Shown here one piece after another: positions 62,485-64,000 of a stretch of DNA of 64,000 nucleotides (position 1 is its first letter; each line of letters opens with the position of its first letter). Made by a program: the position numbers and the translations under genes. The stretch is from Lichenicola sp964247725 (GTDB lineage Bacteria > Pseudomonadota > Alphaproteobacteria > Acetobacterales > Acetobacteraceae): NCBI GenBank assembly GCA_964247725.1, contig CAXTVM010000001.1:186001-250000 (forward strand), read 5' to 3'. The notes under the pieces are model-generated. The model was not told the origin of the DNA and did not search any database. It saw only the letters and a program-made list of their open reading frames with translations.

Positions 62485-63803
62485 GCCGCAACCTACGGTT
62501 GAAGATCAATGTCTTCACTCCGCTGCCACCGCAGGCAACCGAGATCGCCAACGTCAACGTGCCGATCCTGGTCGAACTGGCGCAACGGGCGGACGTGGTC
62601 GTGTGGACACCGCAGGAAGCCTGGGACCCGCTTCCGGACGAGGCCATCGCCGTGAGGTCGTTCCACGCCGACGCGGTGTCCTATGGCGATCTCAACGAGG
62701 CAGATTCAAACATATTTCATATCGGCAATAACGTCCTCTACCACCAAGATATTTACGATCTTTGCCAGCTGGTGCCAGGCATCGTTGTTGTTCATGACGT
62801 CAGCCTGCATCACCTCTTGCTCGGCCTTTATCATACCATGGATCGCAGGCAGACCTACCTCTCCGCGATCGAACGTTGTCACGGCACCGAGGGATGCGAA
62901 CGAGCCGAACTTGCTTTGACGAAAGGCCGCAGTCTTGATCTGGTCGATGCGCTTCCCGCAACCTTGGCACCTGCGACCCGCGCCATCACGCTCGTCCTTC
63001 ACAATCAGGAAGCAAGCAAGATTCTCCAGACCACCACGCCGATCTGCGTCAGGTTCCTGCATCTCCCCTTCAGCGGCGAATGGCCGAGGCAGCCGCCGCC
63101 CAGACAAATGCGGCCGCCCTACAGGCTGATCCTGTTCGGCTTCCTCAGCAGCAATCGTGGTGTCGAGACGATCCTCCGCGTTCTGACCGAAAGCTCGGTG
63201 CGGAACTGGTTCACCCTTGACATCTATGGTACGCACCATGATCCGGAAGCGCTGGCAGACCTGCTCGAGCAACTGAACCTCGTCAACCGTGTGAGGGTGC
63301 GAGGCTTCGTATCCATCGCCGAGCTCGGCCACGCACTGGACGACGCGGATTTGGCCCTGAACCTGCGGAACCCCACCGTCGGCGAGGCGTCCGCCAGCCA
63401 GCTCCGCATCTGGGCCCACGGTCTGCCATCAATCGTGACACGTATCGGCTGGTACGGCCAACAACCGGAGACTTGCTGCCACTTCGTCGACCCCGGCTCG
63501 GAGGCGGCGGACCTGCATCATGCGCTCATCGATTTCTGCTGCGATCCCGAACGCTGGCAACGAATGGGGGCCGCAGGTCGGGATCACGTGCGACGAAACC
63601 ACAGCCCCGAACGATATGCGGACGGATTGCTGGACATCGTCCGCAAGTGCCGTCCGCAAGCCATCACCCGCCTGTCCCGCGACCTGACCGACCGGCTACG
63701 ACAGGACACCGCGCCTGCTGGCAAATTCTTGCAACAGGTTCTCGGCGCCAGCGTCAGGCATCTGTTTGATGATCTCGTCGCAGGCTGCTCCACCGTCGAA
63801 TGA
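62481..63803 (+). CDS. GT4-like glycosyltransferase
   Basis: 440 aa from ATG 62481. INVFTPLPPQATEIANVNVP at the N-terminus, VVHDVSLHHLLLGLYHTMDR, RLILFGFLSSNRGVETILRV and NLRNPTVGEASASQLRIWAH fit a GT-B enzyme of the GT4 type. Its base composition is noticeably less GC-rich than the rest of the window, especially at 62.7-63.1 kb, which may point to later acquisition. No gene follows on this strand for 140 bp. Confidence 0.83.
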   Translation: MSRNLRLKINVFTPLPPQATEIANVNVPILVELAQRADVVVWTPQEAWDPLPDEAIAVRSFHADAVSYGDLNEADSNIFHIGNNVLYHQDIYDLCQLVPGIVVVHDVSLHHLLLGLYHTMDRRQTYLSAIERCHGTEGCERAELALTKGRSLDLVDALPATLAPATRAITLVLHNQEASKILQTTTPICVRFLHLPFSGEWPRQPPPRQMRPPYRLILFGFLSSNRGVETILRVLTESSVRNWFTLDIYGTHHDPEALADLLEQLNLVNRVRVRGFVSIAELGHALDDADLALNLRNPTVGEASASQLRIWAHGLPSIVTRIGWYGQQPETCCHFVDPGSEAADLHHALIDFCCDPERWQRMGAAGRDHVRRNHSPERYADGLLDIVRKCRPQAITRLSRDLTDRLRQDTAPAGKFLQQVLGASVRHLFDDLVAGCSTVE

Positions 63804-63943
63804 ACGGGATATGCCGGCACCCGGACGGTAGGATCCTCCATCGAGCTTGGTGCAATGGGCGGTATTGAGTCATGCAGCACGAGACCGGAAGCCCGACCTG
63901 TTCTATCGCTAAATAGTCTTCTTCTATTGCCGTTTGAAAGAAA

Positions 63944-64000
63944 ATGCAAAGACTTCTAACGAAATTTGCATCCCTATTTTTTTGTCTCGTCTGCTCGCTA
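63944..64000 (+). CDS. Possible start of an exported protein (3' truncated)
   Basis: ATG 63944 opens a frame of 19 codons to the right edge, reading MQRLLTKFASLFFCLVCSL: two basic residues, then a hydrophobic stretch as in a signal peptide or lipoprotein leader. GAAAG precedes the ATG. The sequence from about 63900 is AT-rich compared with everything before it. Only the leader is visible, so the identity is unknown. Confidence 0.4.
   Translation, partial: MQRLLTKFASLFFCLVCSL

Overview
The window is GC-rich DNA (far above 65% by eye) packed with alphaproteobacterial housekeeping genes. A CarD-type regulator, UbiK, the order lgt / MidA-like methyltransferase / pgeF / lipoprotein / prs, a heptose epimerase for LPS and a staphyloxanthin-style C30 carotenoid locus together suggest a member of the Rhodospirillales/Acetobacteraceae. 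That assignment is inference from gene content. It looks like chromosome: there are no plasmid or phage genes, no insertion sequences and no CRISPR array. There is one tRNA gene, tRNA-Gln(TTG).

Layout. 0-3 kb: end of carD, a secreted PNGase A-like amidase and a Bax-inhibitor-1 membrane protein. 3-11 kb: thpR, a PCuAC-like periplasmic protein, a sirtuin, a uracil-DNA-glycosylase-family protein and a complete peptide ABC importer with fused ATPases. 11-23 kb: small membrane and hypothetical proteins, a minus-strand run (CMD protein, histidine phosphatase, prs, lipoprotein, pgeF, MidA-like, lgt, hldD), then ubiK, ybjN-like, proC, a TetR/COQ9-like protein, tRNA-Gln and HU. 23-33 kb: a first surface-glycan region, with an RgpF-like protein, a 940-aa double glycosyltransferase, a Ser/Thr/Gly-rich RTX-like secreted protein, a giant methyltransferase-like/coiled-coil/GT4/GT2 protein and a sugar epimerase. 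33-37 kb: a TerC-like protein, an M20 amidohydrolase and nadE. 37.5-43 kb: a tightly overlapping operon of two CrtI-type desaturases, an acyltransferase, a GT2 and a DUF2141 protein. 43-52 kb: an operon-like glycan system of unknown product, with an epimerase, a glycoside hydrolase fused to a second epimerase, a B12-binding radical SAM enzyme and four glycosyltransferases. 52-56 kb: prfA, hisS and ispG. 56-64 kb: a second LPS/O-antigen-type region with a membrane protein, three GT4 enzymes and a coiled-coil methyltransferase; its right edge is AT-richer and holds the start of a probable exported protein.

Two features cut across these regions. First, a palindromic element of about 120-160 bp occurs eight times between 0.17 and 46.5 kb, usually within a few bases of a stop codon. 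Three genes run into it and gain repeat-encoded C-terminal tails. Second, at two gene junctions the best start for the downstream gene is a CTG that overlaps the upstream TGA. The most promising candidate for an undescribed system is the 43.2-52.1 kb cluster with its hydrolase-epimerase fusion and B12-radical SAM enzyme.
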